A stretch of 64,000 nucleotides of DNA, from contig CM040741.1 of assembly GCA_022829145.1 (NCBI GenBank), positions 63,644,547-63,708,546 of the forward strand, read 5' to 3'. This DNA comes from Albula goreensis (taxonomy: Eukaryota; Chordata; Actinopteri; Albuliformes; Albulidae). Below the pieces are notes generated by a model. It made no database searches, was not told the DNA's origin, and was given only the letters and a program-made list of their open reading frames with translations. Both the position numbers and the translations under genes were made by a program. Below, piece after piece: positions 12,847 to 46,272 of the stretch. Position 1 is the stretch's first letter; each line of letters begins with the position of its first letter.

Positions 12847-15800
12847 CTGTGGCACTTAGGGGAGCCTGCCTTTTGGTGCTGTGACACCCTGGTTATTGGT
12901 AAGACCTGGAATGGCTCAAACTGCTATGTATTAGCAGGGATTATTTCCTGATTCATCATGATAGACTGATGTGTGTCTTGGGACTGCTTTATTTAGCATA
13001 TTGCTGAAGATTCTCTGCTGCTGTCAGCTGCCTGGGAGTGCAAAGGCTTGTGATGTATGTGTTCATGACCTACCTCAGCTCTCCGCATGCTGTGATGTGT
13101 AGGGTCTGAAAATCAATATTAATTTTTTCATCTCTGGAACTTCTTTGATCGCATCTGTTTCTTTTTCTATTTATAAACCAAGCCCATTCCTTCAGTGGGC
13201 AAGTGTTTGTTTGGTTTGTTGCTGGTTTTTTGCTAGCTCATTTTAGTGGCATAATTGTCCTGACAGTAACATGAGTGGGGCGAACTGAAGTGGCCCCCCT
13301 GAGAAAGTGTGTGCGCGGGACCCCCAGGGGGCCCCGGTGTCTAACGTACACTCTCTCCGCTCGCGCTAGGGTTCGACTCTCGCCCGCTGGGCCCCTCCAT
13401 GTCCCACCTGCGCCCTTCCACAATACCCCTTTGTTCCCTCGGCCCACGGAATTCTGGGATAGCTGTCATACGAGAAGCCGGGGACTGCTGTCGCCAACTT
13501 TTTATTCAGGAGTTGGTTGCTTTTTTTTCCCCCTTTTTTTTGGAGTCTAGGTGGAAAGCCTTTCTGTACAATGGCGCACAGCTTCAGGTGCTTCAGTTGG
13601 TGAAGTCAAGTGGAAGCTTTTCTAGGACTTCTCAGTTGCAGCATAGTTTCTATCTACTTATGTGTCAGTATGTCAGACTGGTCAGAAAGCAAATGTTTTT
13701 GTCTCCTTAGCAGTTGAAAATATCAAAGTCTTGTTGGTCTCCAGCTATGAAGAAATTGCATGTATCAATGTTTTGTTTTTTTTTTTTGTTTTTTTGGCAA
13801 TGTTATGATCCTTCCTCCCCTGTCCTGTGTGCATTTATATTATTAGACTGTGGAGAGAGCGGTAAGAACATAAAAAGGACATTCCAGCTCACCAGTTAAA
13901 ACTGCAAGACCTGTTAGCGATGAGGTTCTACCTCTCAGATTTATGGTGCATCGTAGAGCCGAGCTGTAGACGCACTTCCTGGACGATGCCCAAAAACTGC
14001 TGTAGTGAACAGGAAGCCCTTCTTTCCTCTTTAACAGTCTGTTTTTTTCTTTTAGTTTTGTGTGTGTGTGTGAGTGTGTGTTTGGCAACGCAGCCAATGT
14101 AGCTTTATCAAAACAGAGTCGGATTGAGGTACGAGAAAGCCTTATGCGGAGACTGGCACCGATAAACGATGTCATATTTTTGGACAGATGGTTACTGCAG
14201 CACCCACTGCACCCATTGCTCTGTCCGTGACCCCCCGCACACATTTCGGCATGTCGAGCCTGGCTGGTAAGTCGCTTTTACAGATCCATCTCCCTCAGGG
14301 TTCGTGTCTTCAAGACTCCTTGGGTAGCACTTTTGTTTTGCGGGGGCCTAATGTGGACTTGTTTCGTGTCTCAAGAAGGAGCTTCGATACTGTAGATCCT
14401 GCCAGTGTATTAACCCCAGTTATTTTTTACAAGACAAAAAAGTAATCTTGGTTATGCTTTCAAACACGAAATGGACCCCAAGTTTTGCTTAGACAAGAGC
14501 TTGGTCAGTTTCACAGAATGAAAGGTTGGTCAACCTGAGTGATCCGATCTGATATTTGTTTTTCTCTGTGTTTTGATGGTTCTTTATGATGTGGGTTTGA
14601 GCTCTGAAATATTTTCAGTTGGCCAGTGTTGGTGTTGGCTCTGGCGATAGCGGGGGCTGTCCTTGTGACTGGACTTGGCGAGCTAACCTGTTAGCTTATC
14701 ATTGAGTCGGTTAGTTAGCAGACTGAAATGAGCACTTGCCGAAAGAGTGTTGAAGCACTTTGCCATGGTTTTGTTTACTTTTTTGCTACAAGTTGCCCTT
14801 GTGAAATATTTGACCGCTCATTTTCTGATATCAGTCTTGGCTGTGCTCTGGTTTCACTTGGCATCCAGCAGCAGAAGTAGTTCCTGTCTTGTGATGAAAA
14901 ACTTTTGGCAACTTGTGATTTTTATAGCTTAGTGCTAGAAGAGGTACTGGGTGAATACTCTTGCATGGTAAATACAGTAACCCACTATGTTGGTTCCTCA
15001 AAACACTGGAGTGTTTTGAAGCATATTAGCTCCACAAGGTATGTTTTGGAAATAACTAAATATGATTGAAGTTGAAGATATGCTGTCTGCACCACTGTTG
15101 CAATCTTTTTTCCTTGAATGTGTTTGAAAAGGAATGACCTAGTCCATAGATTCTGCAGTATAGACTACATGGTTTCTCCTATATGTTGCAGATGATTTTA
15201 ATTTTTATGCAGTAGAAGCAAATGGGTAACGAAGAAAGAAATAACAAGTGTGGAACTGAGAAATTCACCCAAATTGTAGAAGAAGACAGGACCTGCTCAG
15301 TACCAGTCCCTTCAAAGTAAAAATCTGAAGGTCCATTTTACAAGACAAAATGGCAACACTGAGACCATATTTGATAGCTGTAGACTTACTCTTAATCAGT
15401 CAACCACATATTCATTAGTTTTCCAATGGGTGCTACTGTGGGTGAGTTACACAAATACATTCTTCTGTCTTGTCATTCCTATGAGTCAAACCTATTAATC
15501 AAATGGTTCAGTTTAGAGGAGGACCTTTTAAGGGCTGGGTTAGACTGAAGGTAGGATGTCTCTTTTTGTGGAAGGTCCTGTAGTCTGCCTCAGGAGGATT
15601 TGTGTAATTGGTGGGTTGGTTTGGTTCTGGGGCTGATTTTTTTGTTTTGTTTTTAAAGGCAGAGTGAAGTGCTCTGGTCCTGAAAGGGCTCATTCACGTA
15701 GCAGAATGGGAGAAAGGGCCCAACAATGCTGTCAGCACTCATTTGTATGATGTACTGTAAATCTAACTGAGCTCGACCGCTGGAGCTTCTTATCATAACA

Positions 15801-16279
15801 CCCCCTAACCGTCCGAGGTGGGGCCGTCACTCCAGAGCCCCCCGCCCCACCGGCAGAGTGGAGGGCCTGTTTTCTCTGTCCTCTATGTCAAGTATCTGGA
15901 ATATCAAAAGTAAATAAAGTAAAGGAGTTTTTTCCAAATGCTTGCAGCAGCAAAGGTCTGTGGGGCTCTCTCTCTCTCAGTGGTCTCAGAGGATTCTGTT
16001 GGAGCATTGATTTTTTATGTCATGTTGTTGAATTGCTAAATCAGTGAAAAAAGACAGCGAAAACAGACTGATTTTGTGCTCCTCGTAGAAGAGAGACTGT
16101 TCTTGTGCTCTCTGTTCTTTTTCAAAAAAAGGAAAGTGAAGAAGAGCATGCACAGTGTTATGAAATGCTCCAAACCCGTGGACTGATCTCTTCTCTGCGT
16201 ACCCATGAAGTTTTTAATATGTGCATAAGGGTACCTTCTCTCGGCTGTTGTAAATGGAAGAGCTGGGGTTCTGGCTAAA

Positions 16280-16600
16280 ACGGTTCAGCAGGTTCTGAGC
16301 TCCAGCTCTCTGGGTTCCCAGCAGTGCTCTGGGCTGTGGCGGAGCGCACAGCTGCGGGCTGGCGTGGTTGTGCTGTCGGTAGCCCCTTTTCCCCCCCATA
16401 AACGTGCAGCGGAGTGGCATAGTTTGGGAGGCGAGCGCCTTTGTGGTCGGTTGGCGTGGAGCTCCCGCCGTGAATGGGAGCGTTCCGGACGGACTAACAA
16501 GAGCGATGTGGGGATTGATGTGGTGGGTAGCGCGGTGTCCATGGCGATGGCCGAGGGCGTCCCACGGCGTCCCGCCCCTCTGACGAGTGCCGGTAGTCAC
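16280..16600. other. CpG-rich patch just upstream of exon 2
   Basis: By eye, CpG dinucleotides are dense here compared with the AT-rich intron on either side. The patch ends about 220 bp before the exon 2 acceptor. It could be a chance GC patch, a regulatory element or an internal promoter. No TATA or clear initiator was identified. Confidence 0.4.
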
Positions 16601-16610
16601 ACTCACACAT

Positions 16611-16817
16611 ACTCCTCTCTCTCTCGCTCTCTCTCTCTCTCCCTCCCCCTCTCCATCTGTCTCTCTCTCCATTGCTCTCTCTTTCTGTCCCTCTCCCTTT
16701 CTCTTCTTCTCCTCCTCTTCCTATCCCTTTCTTTCTCTCCCGGTCCCATTTTTTCCATATTCTCCATCTCTTCCCCCCTCCCTCTCCCTTCCTCCTCTCC
16801 TCCCTCCCTCTCTCCAG
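16611..16817 (+). repeat. map3k1: giant polypyrimidine tract at exon 2 acceptor
   Basis: Roughly 205 nt of almost pure C/T, with (CT)n, (CCCT)n and TTTC blocks, run directly into the CAG acceptor. Normal polypyrimidine tracts are 10-30 nt. The tract is also a candidate for triplex formation and for binding of pyrimidine-tract proteins. Confidence 0.85.
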
Positions 16818-39841
<23,024 letters not shown>

Positions 39842-40295
39842 ACCTCTGGCCGCGCTGCGCTGCTTCTCCGCACCCAAACTACTACTGAGGGCCCCGCCCG
39901 AACCTAAAGCCTGCTCCAGCCTCCTCCCCCTCCTCACGCTGCTGTGCTACTGCTCAGCACCCAGGCTAGACATGCAATTCCCCTCCACACCTGTAGGGGG
40001 CCACTGTAAGGCACGTGCGTACTCATGCAATGGCCACAAAACTGCTGTACTTTAGCACAAAATGCAACACGAGTCGCAAGATTTGCTTCTAAATGGTGCC
40101 TTTTTAGAAGTGCGATGTTGGTCTTCAGTTGACCAGCTTTAATGAGAGTCCTGTGTCTTTTACTTTATTTTTTAATCGACTATGATGTTTTGCTCTGTAA
40201 AGACAGTTCTGTGGTAAACCGTTATTTGCTCAGCACTTTCGTAGCCATTTTCATTGCGGCAAGGTTTGAATAGGGTCTCTATTTTTAACCCCGCG

Positions 40296-40319
40296 AAAAA
40301 AAAAAAAAAAAAAAAAAAA
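40296..40319. repeat. poly-A tract (24 A)
   Basis: Uninterrupted A run inside the map3k1 3' UTR, preceded by CCCCGCG. A genomic A run like this can cause internal oligo-dT priming in cDNA libraries. Confidence 0.85.
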
Positions 40320-40718
40320 CCTAAAAAGCAAACATTTGACTATGGAATAAGATGCTCATATTACTGCTTCAGTTATAACGTCTTGTTATACATTTCAAAA
40401 ATATTCAGTGAATCGTTGTTAAAAAAAATCTTATGTCTAGAAGAAACGAAATGGCTGTATTGGTTTTTTTTTGTGTATACCACATTTCTTAATGCAAGTT
40501 TATTAAGATGCCTCTGATTTGTGCATTTTACTGTTGGGCCATTTAACTTAAAATCAGAAAGATGTTTTAAGTGTTTCAGGGAAAGGTGAAATCTAACCGA
40601 AACATTGCTAGTAGGCAAAATACTGAATGTGAACACTTAGTCACAATGCCGGTATTTCAAAGATTTGTGTTGATGTCTTTTTTTTATGATGAAAATTAAA
40701 TCCCGTTCATGTGTGCGT

Positions 40719-40760
40719 GCACACACACATACAAACACACACACACACACACATACATAC
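40719..40760. repeat. (CA)n microsatellite
   Basis: Imperfect CA/TACA repeat in the map3k1 3' UTR. Confidence 0.85.
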
Positions 40761-41681
40761 CTATTTGTTTTTTTAGTGTTATGGAGGTCCTGTTTCTAAG
40801 ACCTGACATTTGAATATGAGACGGTTTTAATGTCTTTACAGACATGTCTCTGGGTAAGGTTTTAAATTCAAATCACAGTTAACATCAAACTGATTTTTCA
40901 TTGTTGCATTTGAGCCTTTAAGGTCTAAACGAAAATGTTTTAATTAGATTTCGTCATTTCAATTCTCTTATGAAGCTTTGTCCGATTTCATTTGAAAAAA
41001 AAAAAAATGTTTTTACCACTGTTGATCATTGAGCTTCCTTGTTCTTTTGGTGCTGTTCCTTCGTACATTGTGATACTAAATCACTGATTCCTTTTGATTT
41101 TGGGAATTATTTCAATTATATATTTTTAAAAAACATAAATGTACTGAGGTTTTCTAAATCTTTCCTCCAGGGATGTTCCATAGTAAACTTTAAATGCTGT
41201 AAACATTTCTTTGTTTTTTTTTTTTGTTTTTTGGTGGGGGGATGAATTGAAAATTTCTGGTCATATGGCAGATTTTTCATTACTTTTTTAAATCAGCTCA
41301 TCTCTTTGTTTTATTTGTTTTGTTCTCTGAGTTGTAGAGCATGTTCCTAAATCATTGTAATTGTTATGATCTGTAACTCTTCAAGTGTTGTTGTTCTGGT
41401 TGTAATCAGTCAAGAAAGTAAAATAGAGGAGAACATGGTGGCTAAACTCTGTCAAATGTGAAGAATTATGAACAAAAGTATATTTTAAAATGGAATAAGC
41501 AACTTTAGTGCTATTTTTTCATTTGGAATCCCTAGAGAAGATTGGACAAGGGATGTCAACGTTGACTTTGTGAAAATTTCAAAAAGAACTTTTTAAAACT
41601 AAATTGAAACTTTATTTAATGCAAATCTATATTTCTTTATGTGGAGTACAAGCTTGACAAAGCTTGAAGAGTTAAAGTGTA

Positions 41682-41687
41682 AATAAA
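41682..41687 (+). terminator. map3k1: possible proximal poly(A) signal AATAAA
   Basis: Canonical hexamer about 1.84 kb after the map3k1 stop, overlapped at its 5' side by a TGTAAATA Pumilio-type word. It would give a shorter 3' UTR. A T-rich stretch follows from about 41743. Confidence 0.4.
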
Positions 41688-42326
41688 TGTGAAGTTTGGT
41701 AGCTAAATTTATTGTACTTGACCTGTATTTTTATACCACACGTTTTTTTTCCATAAATACAGAAATTATTTTTTTGTTCCTGCTTTGGGTTATTTTTCTT
41801 ATCCTACTTTCAATGTCTTTTTTAAGAGCTTTAAATTTATGCACTCTTGTCTTTTTATATACTGGAAATATTCTTTCTGTCAAATTCATGAAAGCTAATC
41901 AGTATTACTTCAACATGTTATGCCTACAATTCTTATTCAAATTCTCCATGCCTTTTGAATTCTCATCTTGTCTGCCTGTATCTCCACCAGCTTGCTGGTC
42001 TGTTTTATGTATTTTTCTTATTTTAATGCAGATGTGATGTAATCTTATTTCCTTATTTGGATCGGAGCTGGACTGAAATTGTAAATTGTTTTATGCTGTT
42101 TCCTGTGTCACTTGGTGGTACTTTTTTTTTTTTTTTTTTGTAAAGAACGTCTATTGCTGTTTTATTCCAGTCTCTACTACCTCAGGTGTCCTATAGAGTT
42201 TTCTTCTACCAAAGTTCACTTTCTCAATATATATTCTATTTGACTGTAATTTGTTTTGATTTTTTTTTCTTCTTCAAAGATTTCCAGGGCTTAAGGGCTA
42301 ACTTCTTTTAGCGCCTGTATTGTGCA

Positions 42327-42332
42327 AATAAA
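42327..42332 (+). terminator. map3k1: poly(A) signal AATAAA (map3k1, alternative)
   Basis: Canonical hexamer in TGCAAATAAACTC. It lies 165 nt before a second, probably stronger signal. Confidence 0.45.
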
Positions 42333-42491
42333 CTCATGAAATCTCTGGGTTAAGAAAAATAAGATTGGCTTAAGCTGTATCCTTTGTAATTTTAAAATAT
42401 ATCAAGATATTTTAATTATTAAAAGTTTTTACCCCATTTGAAGCATTTTATAGCATAATTTGGACTTATTTTGGTGTTTGTCTTTCTAGTA

Positions 42492-42497
42492 AATAAA
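42492..42497 (+). terminator. map3k1: poly(A) signal AATAAA (map3k1, distal)
   Basis: Canonical hexamer followed within 20-50 nt by a T/GT-rich element (about 42520-42545), as expected of a cleavage site. The AT-rich 3' UTR texture ends shortly after. Confidence 0.6.
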
Positions 42498-43118
42498 AAA
42501 GTTGGGAAAAAACATGGAATGTCTTTTGTTTTTAGTTAATTTTGCCTCCTCTGTGTGATTATCACCATAGCTAAATCAAGGCACATTCACAAGGCCACAT
42601 TGTTGTGTTGCTAGGAGTCATTGCACACTGCCAGCAGTCATAGCACCCTGAATATTTCTCATGTCAAACTGCTAAAGCTAAGCAGGTGTGGATGGGAAAA
42701 CCTCCAAACAGTGAAGTTGCTGCTGTAAAGCCAGTGGACCACAAGGGGGCACCCTTTCATCTGAACTAGATAAAATTCCTGTGCCCCAGCACATGATGGA
42801 GTGGCACTGCATTACAAGGTGCTGTCCTTCAAATGACATTGAACCAAGGTCATTAGAAAGCCTGTTTTTGAAAGAGAAAGGAGTATGAATCCTGGTGTGC
42901 CAATCAAATTGACCTAAATGTCCGCCTACATGGTTTCTACTTCCTTTCATTCCACAGGTCAAGACGCAAAGGAGAACTCCTTGCTCAGTAGACAAATCTG
43001 ATTAAATAAAGGTTAAAAAAATACATATACCTCCTTTATAATGTTCTCCTGCAAAGTGGTTAGAGCTTAGTGTGGTAAACTCAGTTTGTGCTTGAAAACC
43101 AAGTTGCAGATGAGCTTA

Positions 43119-43158
43119 GGGGTTGGGGGGGTGGGGGTTATTGGGGGTTATTGGGGGG
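43119..43158 (+). repeat. G-rich run with GGGGGTTATT repeats
   Basis: Five runs of four to seven G are separated by TT, T, TTATT and TTATT, giving a strong quadruplex pattern. The TTATTGGGGG units loosely resemble telomeric repeats but are not TTAGGG. Confidence 0.75.
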
Positions 43159-43965
43159 CTTTTGGAGTAGCTGTTTTCCTTTGCATGCTGGCCAAGTCCT
43201 AAATGTGGTGCTTCAGATGTCAAAAGGGATACACATTTTTTGATATGCAATACTGGAAGACAGTGGGTGAAAAGGTGGAAACCGTTGCGTAAATGAGGGA
43301 CATGGATTATATTGAATGTAGGTGCCTCCATAGCGGGAGGGGACAAGTGAGCCATGTTTGACTGGAACTTCAGTGGTAGGTACAGCTTAGATTGATGATG
43401 TTTAACATTGTGATTTCTGTGCAATATGTCAAGGTGTGAGGCTAAGCAGGCAATCATCTCTAAATCAGTTGAGTGTAAATTTAAATCTAGGCCATGAGAA
43501 ACCGTCTCATCCAGAACGGTCTGTGGGGAGCTCTACAGAGCAGGAAACCACAATTTAGACATGGTGCACAAACCACTCATCACACCTGGTAATGCAATGC
43601 TTGCAAAGAGCACCAAAAGTTGAGTTCAGAGCAGGAGAGAAATGTGATACAATCAGATCAATCATCATCCTTCACCATGTTCGCGACAAACAGATGAGTG
43701 CATGTGTGCTGCACACCTAAGGCAGCCACTGGCCTGAATGCTTGGTGCATGCAGTGAAAGGGGTCTGGCAATGGTGTAAGTGCATTTTCCTATTACGGTT
43801 TCAGTGCACCTACCCCCTTACAAGGCTAGATCAGTTTTATTTGATTTTGAGTAATCACCCTCATGTTGCATGCTGCACCATTTCATTTTAGCTGGGTGAG
43901 TCTTCTGGGATGACAATGCCCATATCAGCAGAGCAAATATGGTCATCCAACGGTTTGGACTTCAC

Positions 43966-44026
43966 AACGGCCTTACATTTAGGCATACAGAAGGTGCTCT
44001 TATCTAGAGGGACATACAAGGTAGTG
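43966..44026 (-). repeat. degenerate teleost repeat fragment
   Basis: The block TTACATTTAGGCATACAGAAGG-TGCTCTTATCTAGAGGGACATACAA resembles the widespread fish repeat core in which a CAGACGCTCTTATCC-type motif precedes a GCGACTTACA-type motif. Only the core is recognisable. Confidence 0.55.
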
Positions 44027-45939
44027 CTTTTCTTTCAAAAATCCACAAAGGTCAACTTGCTGCAGACACAGAAATCTAAAGGAGTATTGTATCAGCATTG
44101 GTGGGCATTTACAATCTGCTTTATTTGCTTTCATTTTTTTTTTTTTCCTCACAGAGACTTGTCATTCACTCAAAGTTAAATATTAACGTCAATTCACTTG
44201 TTCCATGAAACTTCATTCATTCATTTCAATCTCATATTGTAGGCTTATGTAAAACAACAGAATTTTATTTAGGAATACAGTCGTTTCACTCTACATGAGA
44301 CTGAAATGATATGTATGAACAATCATGATCCTTAAAAAATTAGAATATATTTACTTACCTTTTCTACAGAAAAATGTCTGACTACAATCGATCACAGAAT
44401 ATTGAATTCTCAATCAAACATACGGAATATGAAAATATCCATCATAAACATTTCATAAGAACAAAAATTTTAGTCCTAGGGTACGGGGGAAAATAGTTAA
44501 CCAGGTTAAAGGAAACTGGAATCTTCAATGCGTCAAGCTGTTGCCGTTACAAAAAGACAAAGCAACCTCTCAAAGCTGGATTCATTTTAGGTTGGGCTTA
44601 AATGATATACGTCGGACAGAACTGCTAGCCTACATTTTTTAAATGTGTTTTTATTGATGTTGGCAAATTAATCATTAGGAAAGACCCACTATGTAAAGTT
44701 GAAGTCACGTAGCCTATGCAAGCTTGATGTTTCCAGACTGTGTTTGTGTTGAAGTAAAGCTACTGAACTTTAATGAACTTTTAATGAACCAGCAAGATTT
44801 CATACAGTTCAGCTTTCCCAATTTCCCCCCACTGAAGTTGTTCTGATGAATATTGTAATTGGATCGCTGGTCACTGGATGCCCTTGCACTGCCTGAGGAG
44901 ATTTTATTTGGTGGTGCAGTCTCAAATGATCTTTAGGAAAAAGTCAACCACATGAGTAATGAATACCTGCATGCACTTTGCAATTCACGTTGCACACAAT
45001 TCAATGACTTTAAACATTAAGATGGTCCATTCGCATCACACAGTAAATTATGTTGTTATACAGCTAGTGCTACATATCTACATGACCACAGGCCACTTAA
45101 ATGGTTCTGCGCAATTTAAAATAATGTTGTACACGCCTTTGGATGTTATCCTACTACAAGTGTCGTGATGGAATTAACCATACAGATCATAATGTTTCTT
45201 TATCGATTAAGTTGTCTTTATTTTAAGTGTGGACTATTTGTCTGTCCGCTGTGCATTTGGACTTGGCCAGTAATTACAAATCTAAATCGGCTTTTCGTTT
45301 CCGAGCATGTCTGCAATCAATCAAAGAACCACCAAGCAGGCTGTACCTGTACTTTGATGAAAGGTTTGCAAACTGACTGAGATAGCAGTACGTCTAGAGA
45401 CCATAGTAACTATATTCATTGGGTCGGCTGAGATATCCTGCTGTACTGTTGCATTTGTATCTTAGCTATTTGTTTAAGGGTATTAACAATATGGATATTG
45501 GTTAATATTCTACACCATGCACCATTCCGGATACATGCATGGTTAAACTGATCAGCTGCTGGAGAGATAAAGTGATGACATATAAAGAATGAAATCCCAC
45601 AAATACATGCAACAATGCATGAGTTTACAGATAACTACTTATCTGCTCCAAGTAAGCAAACGTTAAAGAATTATTCACTTCTTTTCACATTTAGAACGAT
45701 ATATGCCATCCTGTTAAATCTTTGCTCCTTCGAAAGATTTGGAAATTCCATGATACCTGCCCAGCAAAAGTTTTTTTAGAAAAAAAAAAAGATAGTTCGT
45801 GAGCAAAGCAAGATGCGCAGATCCTCCGATATGATGAATTTGAATATCCAGCCTCTCGTTGTCAAGGAGACCAACCCTAGCTTCTTCGCGGATTCGAGCG
45901 AGAACTGCTCTGGCTACCTCGCCAGGAGTCGCACGTCTT

Positions 45940-46190
45940 CTCTGATTGGCCTCAGTACTCTCACCATATACCGTCATTCACTCACACCATTCGGCCACTC
46001 AGAGCGGCGTTTAACTTGGTAACGCCTATCTACACGACGATTGGCGTATGCATCACAGGGGCGGGATAACCATGAACTTCAGAACGGTGGTCTTTCGTTA
46101 TGATTGGTTGTGAATCCGTCATTTTGGGTAATAGGGTGTTGTCCACAAATGCAGTATCCTCTACATATAAGTAGCAAGCTAGCGGTGCTC
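45940..46190 (+). promoter_or_regulatory. hmgcs1: hmgcs1 promoter (TATA, CCAAT, GC box)
   Basis: Upstream of the inferred first exon are three inverted CCAAT boxes (ATTGG at 45945-45949, 46040-46044 and 46103-46107), a GC box GGGGCGGG (46058-46065), an SRE-like CTCACACCAT (45981-45990) and a TATA-type TATAAG (46166-46171). NF-Y, Sp1 and SREBP sites in this arrangement are known for vertebrate HMG-CoA synthase promoters, where they give sterol-repressed transcription. Assignment of the SRE is by resemblance only. Confidence 0.6.
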
Positions 46191-46194
46191 CAAC

Positions 46195-46272
46195 GTTAAA
46201 GGAATTGTCAACAAAAAGTTGGAATTTCATTTACTCAGCCTAACCTGCCTGAAATACAATCGCACTTCTTGT
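46195..46272 (+). other. hmgcs1: hmgcs1 exon 1 (5' UTR, noncoding)
   Basis: The exon begins about 25-30 nt after the TATA element (the exact start is inferred) and ends at a consensus donor TTGT|GTAAGTAC at 46272/46273. A noncoding first exon is the usual structure of this gene in vertebrates. The exon holds no ATG. Confidence 0.5.

Larger units (their letters stand above)
1..16817 (+). other. map3k1: map3k1 intron 1 (3' part)
   Basis: This 16.8 kb stretch ends at the acceptor of the first recognisable map3k1 exon. I looked for the GC-rich, alanine/proline-rich first exon of MAP3K1 and saw none, so exon 1 and the promoter should lie before position 1; that is inference. The open frames here are short, often low-complexity and unlike any family I recognise. 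The stretch holds microsatellites, G-rich and C-rich runs, poly-T runs, two degenerate interspersed repeats, one inverted-repeat element and several CpG-rich patches (about 4930-5110, 13270-13450 and 16370-16580). Confidence 0.75.
39842..42515 (+). other. map3k1: map3k1 3' UTR
   Basis: About 2.65 kb of AT-rich sequence from the stop to the strongest poly(A) signal. It carries a 24-nt poly-A run (40296-40319), a CA repeat (40719-40760), many ATTTA words and a Pumilio-like TGTAAATA (41678-41685). The extent is inferred from poly(A) signals; no transcript was available. Confidence 0.65.
42516..45900. other. intergenic region map3k1-hmgcs1
   Basis: No gene recognised. It contains a G-rich quadruplex-prone run (43119-43158), a decayed interspersed repeat (43966-44026) and otherwise AT-rich unique sequence. 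Open frames here are short and unlike known proteins. Confidence 0.6.

Noticed and set aside
13275..13450. GC-rich stretch with a GGTTCGACTCTCGCC tRNA-like B-box word
   Set aside because: No matching A box or cloverleaf arms could be found upstream; probably chance or a decayed repeat tail.
1..16817. Search for map3k1 exon 1
   Set aside because: No GC-rich alanine/proline-rich frame with a phase-compatible donor was found, so exon 1 is taken to lie outside the window.
45714..46022. Minus-strand 87-aa and plus-strand 69-aa frames in the hmgcs1 promoter
   Set aside because: Neither matches a family I know, and the region has promoter motifs. A divergent transcript cannot be excluded, but nothing supports a coding gene.
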